Positions 1 through 8,243 of a DNA stretch of 64,000 nt are shown here, in pieces. The position numbers and the translations under genes were made by a program. The stretch comes from Palauibacter sp965207805 (lineage in GTDB: Bacteria; Gemmatimonadota; Gemmatimonadetes; Palauibacterales; Palauibacteraceae). A model generated the notes under the pieces. It worked only from the letters and a program-made list of their open reading frames with translations. It was not told the origin of the DNA and searched no databases. Within the stretch, counting starts at the first letter, position 1. The number at the start of each line of letters is the position of its first letter. Location of the stretch: the NCBI GenBank assembly GCA_965207805.1, contig OZ242312.1:2852001-2916000 (forward strand), read 5' to 3'.

Positions 1-453
1 GAGCGTGTGGAAGGGACTGTCGTCCCGCACCGCGATCAGGAAGGGGTCGATCTGGATGCGGAGGATGGGGGTGAAGTCCTCGGGCGAGAACGGAATCCGC
101 CCCGTCGCCATGTTCACGGTGCCGCTCGCCGTGAAGACGCCGAGCACATGCGGGTCGCCCTCCCGTCCCTGCAGGTACTGCATGCCCGCGGCGCCCGCCC
201 CGCCCTGCCGGGTCATGACGGTGACGCGCCGCCCATCGAAGTGCGGCGGCGCGGCCTCGGCCAGAGCCCGCGAGAGGAGGTCCGTCGGTCCGCCGGGCGT
301 CGCCCACGAGACGATCTCGATGGACCGGCTCGGAAACGCCTCCCCCTCGCCGGACGAACACCCGGCCACGGCGAACGACGTCACGGCCAGGCCCGCCGCG
401 GCCAACGCGAGTTGACGTCCGGATGATGGAGCAGGCCATCCTCTGGCATTCAT
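1..453 (-). CDS. Tripartite tricarboxylate transporter substrate-binding lipoprotein (TctC/Bug family), 5' part only
   Basis: This is the first 151 codons of a gene that runs out of the window at base 1. The ATG at 453 starts a basic N-terminus, a hydrophobic run and a lipobox (VAGC, Cys31), so the product should be an exported lipoprotein. After it comes the Bug-family N-terminal lobe: a strand ending in WATPGG, then PTDLLSRALAE and the glycine-rich turn RQGGAGAAG, where the family binds the carboxylate of its ligand. Bug proteins feed TctAB permeases; no permease is visible here and any partner would lie outside the window. Ligand unknown. The family is clear; the rest of the protein is not seen. 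Confidence 0.8.
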   Translation of the reverse strand, partial: MNARGWPAPSSGRQLALAAAGLAVTSFAVAGCSSGEGEAFPSRSIEIVSWATPGGPTDLLSRALAEAAPPHFDGRRVTVMTRQGGAGAAGMQYLQGREGDPHVLGVFTASGTVNMATGRIPFSPEDFTPILRIQIDPFLIAVRDDSPFHTL

Positions 454-540
454 GGGAGGAATGTGAGGCCTTCGTCGAAGACGGGCCACGGGAGGGGGGA
501 GCCTGTTGATAGGACTGGTCTGACTAGTTATGCTGGATCG

Positions 541-816
541 ATGGACCTGCTCTACTCGACGTATGAAGCGAAGGCCCGTTTCTCCGAAGTACTACGCCAC
601 GTGAGGGAGGGACGAACGGTGACCATCTCCTACCGGGGGGAGCCGGTGGCCGAACTCCGACCGCTCCGGCGCGAGAGCACGGATCTCGAGGAACGGCTGG
701 CGGACCTGGAGCGGCGAGGGATCCTCACGCCCCGTCCGAAGCACCGGAAGCCGATCGAACTCGGTACGCCGGTGCCGGGTGCCCTGGAACGCTTTCTGGC
801 CGACCGAGGAGAGTGA
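541..816 (+). CDS. Phd/YefM-type antitoxin
   Basis: A 91-residue protein with the prevent-host-death pattern: an N-terminal YEAKARFSEVLRHV helix, then GRTVTISYRGEPVAELRPL, the beta hairpin typical of Phd/YefM DNA-binding domains, and a charged C-terminal tail that would bind the toxin. Phd antitoxins neutralise the partner toxin and repress their own operon. The ATG at 541 is preferred over an upstream in-frame start because the family begins just before this helix. Its TGA overlaps the GTG of the PIN-domain gene, so the two are translationally coupled. Confidence 0.85.
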   Translation: MDLLYSTYEAKARFSEVLRHVREGRTVTISYRGEPVAELRPLRRESTDLEERLADLERRGILTPRPKHRKPIELGTPVPGALERFLADRGE

Positions 817-1196
817 GCGCCGCCTACGTGGACACGTCCGCGATCGTCTCGGTCGCGTTCGTGGAGGCGGGCGCGGACGAGATCGTCCGCCGATTGAGGG
901 GATTCCGGGATCTGATGTCATCCAACCTCCTGGAAGCGGAACTCCGATCCGTCTGCGCCAGAGAGGGAAAGCCCTTTCCGAGGGATCTGGTCTCCGGATT
1001 CAGCTGGGTTCAGCCGAACAGGCCTCTGTCGGCGGAGATGCGGACCGCCCTCCGAGCCGGCTATTTGCGGGGTGCGGATCTCTGGCACGTGGCGTGCGCC
1101 CTGCACGTGGCGCGGAGGCCTCCGGATGTTTCGTTCATCACCCTCGACGAACGACAGGCGGAGGTGGCGGCGGCACTGAACTTCCGACTCGTGTAG
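813..1196 (+). CDS. PIN-domain ribonuclease toxin (VapC-like)
   Basis: A 127-residue PIN-domain protein. Asp7 in VDTSA, Glu41 or Glu43 in LLEAEL, Asp89 in GADLWH and Asp112 in TLDERQ sit where PIN nucleases hold their metal-binding acids. VapC toxins cut specific RNAs, usually initiator tRNA or rRNA loops; the target here cannot be told. The GTG start at 813 lies inside the antitoxin stop (GTGA overlap), the usual arrangement of a type II toxin-antitoxin operon. All acidic ligands are present, so the toxin looks intact. Confidence 0.88.
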   Translation: MSAAYVDTSAIVSVAFVEAGADEIVRRLRGFRDLMSSNLLEAELRSVCAREGKPFPRDLVSGFSWVQPNRPLSAEMRTALRAGYLRGADLWHVACALHVARRPPDVSFITLDERQAEVAAALNFRLV

Positions 1197-1258
1197 GACC
1201 GTCGGGCGCATGTCTTCCGGGCTGGTGGCGGCGGGCAGGCGTTCGGTAGACTGCCCGC

Positions 1259-2137
1259 ATGAGCGAACCCGGAAGCGACGCCACGACGCTGACTGCGGTC
1301 CCGATGCCAGCCGCCGGCATGGAGGCCGGCTGGCGGCGTGACGTGTGGCCGGGGGTCCACTGGATCCAGGAGTGCGGCGGGCACCGGGCCGGGATCGCGC
1401 GCGCGGTGCTGGAGAGCGGCGCGGACTGGTATGCGCCGGAGAACGAACTGTACGTCCCACAGAACGCGTACCTCCTGACGGGCGAGAGAACGCTGCTCTG
1501 GGACACGCTCTCTCCGGCCTCGGGCCACATCCTCCTCCCGGCGCTCGAGGAACTGCTCGGGGAGCGGCCGCTCGACTACCTCGCCCTCTCGCATCCCGAC
1601 GTGCCCCACGCGGGGAACACGATGCAGGTGCTGCGGCGCTATCCGGACTGCCGCCTCGTGGCGCCGGCCACCGGCGAGACGCACGCGCTGTACCACCTCG
1701 ACGACGCGATGAAGGTGGGGCCCGACGATGAGATCGATCTCGGCGGGCTCCGCGTCCGCTTCCCGGAGGCGACCTTCCTCGACGCCGCGATCCACACATG
1801 GATGAGCGAGGAGACGACCCGCACGCTCTTCACCGTCGACTGGATGGGATTCCCGCACCAGAGCGGCGAGAGCCTGCGACGCACGGATGAGATCGATACG
1901 GAGGTGGACGTGGGGCGCCTCGAGGAGTTCCACAGCCGGGTCATGTTCTGGTTCCAGTACGTCGTTCCGGAGAAGGTGACGGCGGCGACGGACGCACTCG
2001 CGGTGCAGTTCGCCGGATACGGGCTCGCGCCGGCGCACGGACTCCCGATCCCGGGCGAGGACGCGGCCCCCTTCTACGAGCGGATGAACGAGGTCGTGCG
2101 GCGGGTGGCGGCGAGCGGGCGCGGCGGCGTCCTGTGA
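1259..2137 (+). CDS. Metallo-beta-lactamase-fold protein, flavodiiron (ODP)-like
   Basis: A 292-residue soluble protein with a metallo-beta-lactamase fold of the oxygen-binding di-iron (ODP) subtype. The metal loop reads LSHPDVPHAGN (residues 110-120): His112, Asp114 and His117 match three ligands of the flavodiiron H-x-E-x-D-H motif, but the usual Asp before the last His is Pro116. A later TLFTVDW segment matches the downstream bridging aspartate strand. No flavodoxin or rubredoxin domain is attached. It lies 13 bp before a shorter paralogue, so the two probably form an operon. The substrate (oxygen, NO or an ester) is unknown, and the changed loop may weaken or remove metal binding. Confidence 0.7.
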   Translation: MSEPGSDATTLTAVPMPAAGMEAGWRRDVWPGVHWIQECGGHRAGIARAVLESGADWYAPENELYVPQNAYLLTGERTLLWDTLSPASGHILLPALEELLGERPLDYLALSHPDVPHAGNTMQVLRRYPDCRLVAPATGETHALYHLDDAMKVGPDDEIDLGGLRVRFPEATFLDAAIHTWMSEETTRTLFTVDWMGFPHQSGESLRRTDEIDTEVDVGRLEEFHSRVMFWFQYVVPEKVTAATDALAVQFAGYGLAPAHGLPIPGEDAAPFYERMNEVVRRVAASGRGGVL

Positions 2138-2150
2138 GCGGGGGCCTGCC

Positions 2151-2882
2151 GTGAGCGCCATCGGCCTGGGCAGCGGAGTCTTCTGGGTCCACGAGTGCTT
2201 CCCGGAGACTGACGGCCACATCCACGTCTCCGTCTACCTCGTCGAGGCGCCGGAGGGGGCGATCCTCATGGACTCCGGCTCCTTCCACCACCGGCAGCGC
2301 CTCTCGGACCGGATCAGCGACGCCACCACCGGACGCGGCGTCGGCGCGATCATCCTGTCCCACTCCGACTATCCGCACTCCGGGAACATCCCCGCCTTCC
2401 GCCGGGACTGGGGCGACTTCGAGATCATCGCCTCCTGCGGCGACCCGGACCTACAGGGCCTCCCGTACGCGCGCCGCACCAAGATCGGCGACGTGACCGA
2501 CGTGTTGGGCCGGCGCTTCATCGTCCTCGACCCTCCGCTCGCCGACCGAAATCACACGACGTGGGTCTACGACGAAGCCTCGCGCACTCTCTTCGTGGCG
2601 GACGGCTTCGGAACGCTCCACGCCCCCGGCGCCTGCGACATCGACTGGGGCCGGATCCCGGAGGACGGCCGCGCGGAAGGCGTGCATGAATTCCATGCGC
2701 AGACGCTGCCGTGGCTGCGCTATGCGGACCCTGAGCGCGTCATGGGTGCGCTGCACGCCATGCTGGAACAACATCCTCCGGCCTGGATCGCCCCGATCCA
2801 CGGGCCACCCATCGCCGAGGCGGACGTGGACCGCTACATGGCCGACCTGAGCGACGCCCTGACCCGCATCACGGCTTCGTAG
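2151..2882 (+). CDS. Metallo-beta-lactamase-fold protein, paralogue of the preceding gene
   Basis: A 243-residue paralogue of the protein just upstream, lacking its first ~30 residues and starting with GTG. The metal loop LSHSDYPHSGN (residues 69-79) repeats the H-x-D-x-P-H arrangement, including the proline where flavodiiron proteins have Asp. The segment RTLFVADGFG carries the downstream Asp, and a late IHGPP matches the C-terminal His of the fold. Because the same substitution occurs in both tandem copies it is probably a feature of the subfamily, not a sequence error. A hetero-oligomer of the two is possible. Function unknown. Confidence 0.7.
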   Translation: MSAIGLGSGVFWVHECFPETDGHIHVSVYLVEAPEGAILMDSGSFHHRQRLSDRISDATTGRGVGAIILSHSDYPHSGNIPAFRRDWGDFEIIASCGDPDLQGLPYARRTKIGDVTDVLGRRFIVLDPPLADRNHTTWVYDEASRTLFVADGFGTLHAPGACDIDWGRIPEDGRAEGVHEFHAQTLPWLRYADPERVMGALHAMLEQHPPAWIAPIHGPPIAEADVDRYMADLSDALTRITAS

Positions 2883-2944
2883 GAACCATCCGGGTAAGCC
2901 GGGCCGGAACGACATGCGCGATTCATCCGGAGGCCGCGTACAGG

Positions 2945-3589
2945 TCACCGGCCGAGTAGCGTCTCAAGATCGCCCTCGGACGCGGCCCCCACGATTCGGG
3001 CGTGTTCCGACACGAATGTCGGGGTCGCGGTGATCCGCCAGCGGTCGGCGAGCGCGGCGTCGCGGGCGAGGCGCTCGGTCGTCGCGGTCGAGTTCAGGCA
3101 GCGCACGAGAAGCGTTCCCGCGGGAACGCCCGCCGCAGCCGCGATGGATTCCCAGTCCGTTTCTTCCGCCTCCCAGTCGTCGTTCGTCATCAGGTAGTCG
3201 TGCATGCGCGCGAACGCTCCCTGCTTCTGCGCGCAGAGCGCCGCACGCGCCGCCTGCGCGGAACGTTCCGAGAGGGGCACGTGAACCAGCACGACCCTGG
3301 CCTCACCCGACGTCACCCACGCGTTTACTGTCTCGTGCGACGAGCGGCAGAAGGGACACAGGTAGTCGCTGAATTCGAAGATCACGTGCGGGGCCGCGTC
3401 CGCCCCGAGCACGCTTCTCCGGTCCGCGGCGGCCTCCCTCCACTCCTCCCGGTAGCGCGCGAGCACCTGCCGCTCGGCGTTCCACTCCCGCAGACGGCTG
3501 CCGACAACCCCCGACGGGCGGAAGGCGATCACGGCCAGGAGGACGAAGCACACGGCGAGACCGACGTCCTGGATCCCGGGCCGCTTCAT
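2945..3589 (-). CDS. Membrane-anchored DsbA-like thiol oxidoreductase
   Basis: A 214-residue protein with one N-terminal membrane segment (about residues 8-24) followed by a periplasmic thioredoxin-fold domain of the DsbA/Thioredoxin_4 type. The active site is C78-P-F-C81 and the cis-proline loop is TATPTF near residue 190, so the redox centre looks intact. Such proteins oxidise or isomerise disulfides in exported proteins. Its start overlaps the stop of the upstream propeller gene by 4 bp (ATGA), and a six-cysteine exported peptide is encoded just before that. This makes disulfide formation in the peptide a reasonable but untested role. Confidence 0.85.
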   Translation of the reverse strand: MKRPGIQDVGLAVCFVLLAVIAFRPSGVVGSRLREWNAERQVLARYREEWREAAADRRSVLGADAAPHVIFEFSDYLCPFCRSSHETVNAWVTSGEARVVLVHVPLSERSAQAARAALCAQKQGAFARMHDYLMTNDDWEAEETDWESIAAAAGVPAGTLLVRCLNSTATTERLARDAALADRWRITATPTFVSEHARIVGAASEGDLETLLGR

Positions 3590-4854
3590 GTCCCCGGTGT
3601 CCTCGCGCCGACAGGCAGCGGGAGGATCAGGACGTGTTCGATATCGAGTTCATCCCGCGCCACTCCGGCCGCCTCCGTTTCGTCGGCCCACAGCAGATCG
3701 AAGCCGCCGGGGAACTCGACGTTCACCGCGGGGCTTCCCGGCCCCGCGTACACGCTCCAGATCGTGACGTCCTCTTCGCCGCGCGCGGCGTCGGTTCGCG
3801 GCCGGTAACCCGTCACCCAGACGCGCCCGTCGTCGCCCGCAATCACATTCCCCAGAGGCGGGAAGGAGTCGGGAACCACCCACACGTCGAGCGTGGCCGC
3901 CATGCGGGCTTGCAGTTGGGTCGGCAGGAGATTCACCTCGGAGCGGAGGGGAGCCAGCGCCCCCTCGCGGTCCTCCGCGGTCACGGGAAGCGATGGGAGC
4001 GAGAACTCGATCGGGGCCAGCGGCATGCCGCCGTGCGCCACCCGCTCCGCGCGCGGACGTGCCGTGGACCCGAAGAGAAGGACCGAATCGCGCGGCAGCA
4101 CGAACGGCTGCGGCGAGAACGCGATCCGGCCCGAAATGTACGCGTTTCCGGGATAGTGGAAGACCCGGATCCCCGTGGTCTCCGCGACGGGGTCGAAACC
4201 GGTTCCCTCGGCCGACGTCAGGAAGATGACGATCCGGAGGGGATGAGACTCGCCGACCTCGTCGACGCTTCGGTCGGGCCTGGCAACGGCCCATACCAGC
4301 CGGCCGTCGTCCATGGCGCCGTGCAATCGCGGGGATTGCAGCGTGTCGCCCGGAAGGATCGGAATCCGGACGCGTCGCACTTCGCCGGCAGCGGCCCCGC
4401 CGGCGTACGGCCAGACGGACACAGCGCCCCGCGCCTCGTCGTATACCACCACGGAATCGCCGCGGTATCCGAAGAGCGCCGTCAGCTCGCCGAATTCACG
4501 CGGACCGCCGCCCACGCCGCCCCGGGTGCCGCGCCACGCCCCATCGAGCGTGAACGTGCGCAGCGTGGCATCGCCCCCGTTCGCCACGACCAGCGCATCG
4601 GCCGCCCGGTCCACGACGACGCCGGCGATGTCGTGGAAGTCCGTCCGCCCATCCCCGGACGCGCTTCCCAGCCGCAGGCGGGGCGGCCCCGCGCGAAGGT
4701 GCGCGGGGTCCGCTCGGAAGTCCGCCCTCGGCTCCGCCGAGTCGACCGTGTCGGTCCGATTTTCGCCGTCCAGACATGCGGCAACCAGCAGCGCCGCCGC
4801 GAATGTCGTCCAGTACCGGGGCCGCGCGCCGGCCCTCGTCGTCTCGAGCCTCAT
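3586..4854 (-). CDS. Six-bladed beta-propeller lipoprotein, function unknown
   Basis: A 422-residue protein with a signal sequence and lipobox (LLVAAC, Cys27). The body consists of repeated beta-rich segments of the 6-bladed propeller class, for example IAGVVVDRAADALVVANGG and FGELTALFGYRGDSVVVYDE, and ends in strand-like DIEHVLILPL. Propeller lipoproteins of this kind are common in Bacteroidetes and Gemmatimonadota and no enzymatic role is established. It is the middle gene of a three-gene unit: a Cys-rich peptide 30 bp upstream and a DsbA-like gene overlapping its stop. A second such lipoprotein with a Cys-rich peptide occurs at 34.0-35.3 kb. Confidence 0.65.
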   Translation of the reverse strand: MRLETTRAGARPRYWTTFAAALLVAACLDGENRTDTVDSAEPRADFRADPAHLRAGPPRLRLGSASGDGRTDFHDIAGVVVDRAADALVVANGGDATLRTFTLDGAWRGTRGGVGGGPREFGELTALFGYRGDSVVVYDEARGAVSVWPYAGGAAAGEVRRVRIPILPGDTLQSPRLHGAMDDGRLVWAVARPDRSVDEVGESHPLRIVIFLTSAEGTGFDPVAETTGIRVFHYPGNAYISGRIAFSPQPFVLPRDSVLLFGSTARPRAERVAHGGMPLAPIEFSLPSLPVTAEDREGALAPLRSEVNLLPTQLQARMAATLDVWVVPDSFPPLGNVIAGDDGRVWVTGYRPRTDAARGEEDVTIWSVYAGPGSPAVNVEFPGGFDLLWADETEAAGVARDELDIEHVLILPLPVGARTPGT

Positions 4855-4884
4855 ATGGTCACCGTCAGGAGCGAGTGGTCGCCG

Positions 4885-5133
4885 TCAGAAGAGATTGGGA
4901 TCCGAAGGCGGACCCCACGTGGGGAAGAAGCATCCCCGCACACACTCGTTGAGTTCGTAGTTGCAGCCCCACTCGAGGTCCAGAACGCACTCCGACCAGC
5001 CTTGAAAACACTCGTTCAGGCAGTCGTCGCCGCCTCGCGCGGACGCGGCCCGGCCGGGTTGCGCCAGGATGGCCGTGGCCAGCACGAGGTTGAAGCCAAG
5101 GAGTACCCAGCGTCCCGCTTTCGTCGTCTTCAT
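4885..5133 (-). CDS. Small exported six-cysteine peptide
   Basis: An 82-residue product with a typical signal peptide (basic start, hydrophobic residues 9-24) and a mature part of about 50 residues. Its cysteines lie at 38, 42, 49, 57, 64 and 68, giving the symmetrical spacing 3-6-7-6-3. This suggests a disulfide-stapled hairpin. No database family is recognised by eye. It is the first gene of a unit with the propeller lipoprotein and the DsbA-like protein. The arrangement resembles Bacteroidetes NVEALA-type peptides, which are small, exported, Cys-containing and followed by a propeller gene; here that is an analogy, not a demonstrated homology. Confidence 0.6.
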   Translation of the reverse strand: MKTTKAGRWVLLGFNLVLATAILAQPGRAASARGGDDCLNECFQGWSECVLDLEWGCNYELNECVRGCFFPTWGPPSDPNLF

Positions 5134-5390
5134 CGTCCCCTCCCCGTCCCGGGTCGTCGGGAGGCCGGAACGGACCCTCCGTCCCGTGCCTTCCGAGATT
5201 CGCCCTCCAGAGTCCGGCCGGCCATCAACGGGCTATCAACTCGCTCGCGGCAGACGGGCGGCGGGGTCACGGCGCGCCGCACTCGCCTGCCCTTCGCACG
5301 CCACGTATCGTCGGAACCTCACGGAATCGCGGGACTCGGATCGGAGCGGCGGGAGCCGAGCCGGAACCACGGGGATGACAGGAGGCATGG

Positions 5391-6263
5391 ATGCCGGATG
5401 TGCTCTGCGTAGGCGGGACGGGGACCGTCGGGAGTCGGGTCGTCGAGGGCCTGGTGGCCCGCGGCGTATCCGTCCGGTGCCTGACGCGCTCGGCGGACCG
5501 GGACGGGACGTCCGACGAGGGGGTCGAATTCGTGCGGGGCGACCTGGAGCAGCCCGACACGCTCGGGCCGGCGCTCGAAGGCGCGTCGCGCATGCACCTC
5601 CTCACGGCGCTCCACCCGCGGGAGGCGCAGCTCGGCATCGCGGCGGTCGATGCGGCCGCGGAGGCCGGCGTCGACCGGATCGTCTTCCATTCCGCGCACC
5701 GCGCGCATGCGGCGCCTCACATCCCCCACTTCGCGAGCAAGATGGAGATCCTCGCCGCGCTCGAGGCCTCCGGCGTCCCGTGGGCGACGATCGAGCCGAA
5801 CCACTATTTCCAGAACGACCTGTGGCTGCGGCGGTCGCTCGAGGCCGGCGTCTACCCCGCGCCGCTCGGGGGCGTGGGGCTGCACCGGGTCGATATCCGC
5901 GACATCGCCGACGCCACCGTGAACGCGCTCCTCGACGACGGCCACGAGGGGATCCGCCATCCCGTGGTCGGGCCCGAACTCCTGACGGGCGCCGATGTCG
6001 TCCGCACGTGGAGCGAACACCTCGACCGCGAGATCGAGTACGTGGGCGACGACCTCGACGCGTGGGAGGCGCGCGCGGGCCGGCACCTGCCGGACTGGCT
6101 CGTGAGGGACCTGCGAGTCATGTCGGAGCACTTTCTCTCCGACGGCCTCATCGCGACGGAGGAAGACTTCGCGACGATGAGCCATGTGCTGGGCCACGCG
6201 CCGCGCGTGTTCGAGGATTTCGTGCGGGAGACGGTCGCCACCTGGCGCGGCGGCGACGCATGA
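5391..6263 (+). CDS. NmrA-like NAD(P)-binding reductase (atypical SDR)
   Basis: A 290-residue Rossmann protein. The N-terminal GGTGTVGS (residues 8-15) is the NAD(P)-binding turn, and VRGDLEQPDTL is the second conserved segment of NmrA/atypical short-chain reductases. A Ser-Ala-His stretch (FHSAHRAH) replaces the classical catalytic Tyr-x-x-x-Lys, as is common in the NmrA branch. Some members reduce quinones or isoflavones, others only sense redox state; the substrate cannot be read from the sequence. The ATG at 5391 has GGAGG five bases upstream. It reads away from the peptide-propeller unit, leaving about 257 bp between them for divergent promoters. Confidence 0.78.
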   Translation: MPDVLCVGGTGTVGSRVVEGLVARGVSVRCLTRSADRDGTSDEGVEFVRGDLEQPDTLGPALEGASRMHLLTALHPREAQLGIAAVDAAAEAGVDRIVFHSAHRAHAAPHIPHFASKMEILAALEASGVPWATIEPNHYFQNDLWLRRSLEAGVYPAPLGGVGLHRVDIRDIADATVNALLDDGHEGIRHPVVGPELLTGADVVRTWSEHLDREIEYVGDDLDAWEARAGRHLPDWLVRDLRVMSEHFLSDGLIATEEDFATMSHVLGHAPRVFEDFVRETVATWRGGDA

Positions 6264-6313
6264 AGCGGGCCGTGGGGTGTCGACGCCCCCGGTTCGGTTG
6301 AGGAGATCGACCC

Positions 6314-6883
6314 ATGTTCACGGTATACATCTTCAGTCTTCTCGTAGGCGGCGGCTTCCTCGCGCTATCCGTGTTCGGCGACTTCCTGGACGGCATGGAC
6401 ATCGATGTGGATGTCGACGCGGATCTGGACGCGGGTGGGGCGGCCGACGTGGCGAGACTCCTCTCCCTGCGGACGATCGTCTACGCCATGTTCGGCTTCG
6501 GCGCGACCGGGGCCATCCTCCACTGGTTCACGGCGCCGGCCGTCACGGCCGTCATCGCCGGCGTCACGGGACTGGCCTCCGGGGCGTTCATCGGCGCCGC
6601 CTTCCGCTACATCAAGCGCTCGGGGTCCGGCACCGCACTCGGTGAGCGTTCGCTGGCCGGGTTGACCGGCGAAGTCACGATGGAAATAGCGCCGGAGAGC
6701 GCGGGTACGGTGAAGGTGTCGCGGGGCGAGCGCCGCTTCAGGGTGCGGGCTCGCATGGACTCGACCTGCCCGGACGACCTGCCGCTGCGCGCCGGACAGT
6801 CGGTCGTCGTCGTCCGCATGACGGACGGCATCGCGGACGTCGTGCCGGTGGATCCCGAAGACATGAAGCTGCTCGAGGAATGA
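6314..6883 (+). CDS. NfeD-like membrane protein (flotillin partner)
   Basis: A 189-residue protein with a hydrophobic N-terminus (about 3-20), an acidic linker rich in Asp (residues 30-40), two more membrane segments near 55-100 and a C-terminal small beta domain (about 115-180) of the OB-fold type seen in NfeD/YuaF proteins. YuaF-type proteins sit in the membrane beside flotillins and influence membrane domain organisation. The gene lies 7 bp before a flotillin gene in the same direction, the usual pairing, which is the strongest support for the call. A GAGGAG ribosome site precedes the ATG. Confidence 0.75.
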   Translation: MFTVYIFSLLVGGGFLALSVFGDFLDGMDIDVDVDADLDAGGAADVARLLSLRTIVYAMFGFGATGAILHWFTAPAVTAVIAGVTGLASGAFIGAAFRYIKRSGSGTALGERSLAGLTGEVTMEIAPESAGTVKVSRGERRFRVRARMDSTCPDDLPLRAGQSVVVVRMTDGIADVVPVDPEDMKLLEE

Positions 6884-6890
6884 GGTCGAA

Positions 6891-8216
6891 ATGCAAGACT
6901 TTCTGAATGTCCTGGCCGCCCCCGTCGTGATGGCGGGCGTCTTCTTCGTCGTCGTACTCGTGGCGATCATCACGATCAAGAACCTGATCGTGATCGTTCC
7001 CCCAAACCGCGCGGCCGTGATCACGGGCCGGAACCGCATGCTGACCGACGGCCAGGCCGTCGGCTACCGCTCCATCTCGGGCGGGCGCACGCTCCGGATC
7101 CCGATCATCGAGACGGTCCAGCACATGAACCTCGAGACCATCCCCATCGAGGTCTCCGTCAACAACGCCTTCTCGAAGGGCAACATCCCGCTCAGCGTGG
7201 AGGCGATCGCCAACGTGAAGATCGCCTCGGAGCCCGAGTGGGTGTTCAACAACTCGGTCGAGCGCCTTCTGGGGAAGACGGAGGAGGAAGTTCGGGAACT
7301 CGCCCAGGACACGCTCACGGGGAACCTGCGGGGCGTGCTCGCCACCCTCACGCCGGAAGCCGTGAACGAGGACCGGCTGGGCTTCGCCAAGGCGCTGGCG
7401 GAGGATGCGGGTGAGGACCTGGCGTCGCTCGGCTTCCACCTCGACGTGCTCAAGATCCAGAACGTGAGCGACGAGCGCGGCTATCTCGACGCGATCGGGC
7501 GGGAGAAGTCGGCCGAGGCGATCCGGCAGGCGGAGATCGCCGAGGCGCAGGCGGAGGCCGACACGCGCGAGGCGCAGGCCGAGGCGAGGCGGCGCGCCGA
7601 GGTGCGGGAGGCCGCGGCCTCGATCAAGATCGCCGAGGCCCAGAACGAGTTGCGGGTGCGCAAGGCCGAACTGCACCGCGAGGGCGACACGGCCGAGAAG
7701 ATCGCGCGCGTGAAGGCGCAGGAGGCCGAGGTCGAGGCCGAGAAGATCCTCGAGATGAAGCGCGTCGAGCGCGAGGAACAGCGCCTGCGGGCGGACGTGA
7801 TCGAGCCCGCCAAGGCCGACAAGATGGCCGCGTTCGCGCGGGCGGAGGCCGAGGCGGCGCCGATCCTCGAGCGCGGGAAGGCCCAGGTCGAGGTCCTGAA
7901 GCGGCTTTATGCCGAGGTCCAGACCGGAGGCGAGGCCGCGTTCGCCGTGTTCATGGCCGAGAAGCTCCCCGAACTGCTCGAGATCGCCGTGGGCGCGGTG
8001 GAAGGCGTGGACATCGACCGCGTCGTCGTCATGGACGGCGGCCAGGGAGCGGGCGTGTCCAACGCCCTCAACCAGCGCGTGAGAGGCGCCTACGGGACCA
8101 TGGAGGGGCTCGCGTCGGTGCTGGGCCTCGACATCCAGGAGGTCCTGCAGCGCGCCGTCGGCTCGGCGGCTGCGGACGGCGGTGAAGCCGCAGCTCCCGA
8201 GCTGCCGCCCGCGTAG
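6891..8216 (+). CDS. Flotillin-family (SPFH) membrane scaffold protein
   Basis: A 441-residue protein: one N-terminal membrane segment (about 10-36), an SPFH/band-7 domain (about 40-195) with the conserved run AFSKGNIPLSVEAIANVKI, then a long Ala/Glu/Arg-rich coiled coil (about 200-335) with repeated EAEAR-type heptads, and a C-terminal tail. This is the flotillin/YuaG/YqiK layout. Flotillins oligomerise at the cytoplasmic face of the membrane, affect local fluidity and help membrane complexes assemble. It is co-directional with the NfeD-like gene and separated from it by 7 bp. No regulatory feature specific to the pair was seen. Confidence 0.9.
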   Translation: MQDFLNVLAAPVVMAGVFFVVVLVAIITIKNLIVIVPPNRAAVITGRNRMLTDGQAVGYRSISGGRTLRIPIIETVQHMNLETIPIEVSVNNAFSKGNIPLSVEAIANVKIASEPEWVFNNSVERLLGKTEEEVRELAQDTLTGNLRGVLATLTPEAVNEDRLGFAKALAEDAGEDLASLGFHLDVLKIQNVSDERGYLDAIGREKSAEAIRQAEIAEAQAEADTREAQAEARRRAEVREAAASIKIAEAQNELRVRKAELHREGDTAEKIARVKAQEAEVEAEKILEMKRVEREEQRLRADVIEPAKADKMAAFARAEAEAAPILERGKAQVEVLKRLYAEVQTGGEAAFAVFMAEKLPELLEIAVGAVEGVDIDRVVVMDGGQGAGVSNALNQRVRGAYGTMEGLASVLGLDIQEVLQRAVGSAAADGGEAAAPELPPA

Positions 8217-8243
8217 CCCCGGCACCCTCACGAGGACAGATCC

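Noticed and set aside
3112..3129. Palindrome GCGTTCCCGCGGGAACGC, similar to the terminator at 49650
   Set aside because: It lies within the DsbA-like coding sequence and fits its codons; two copies in 64 kb of GC-rich DNA are not enough to claim a regulatory family.
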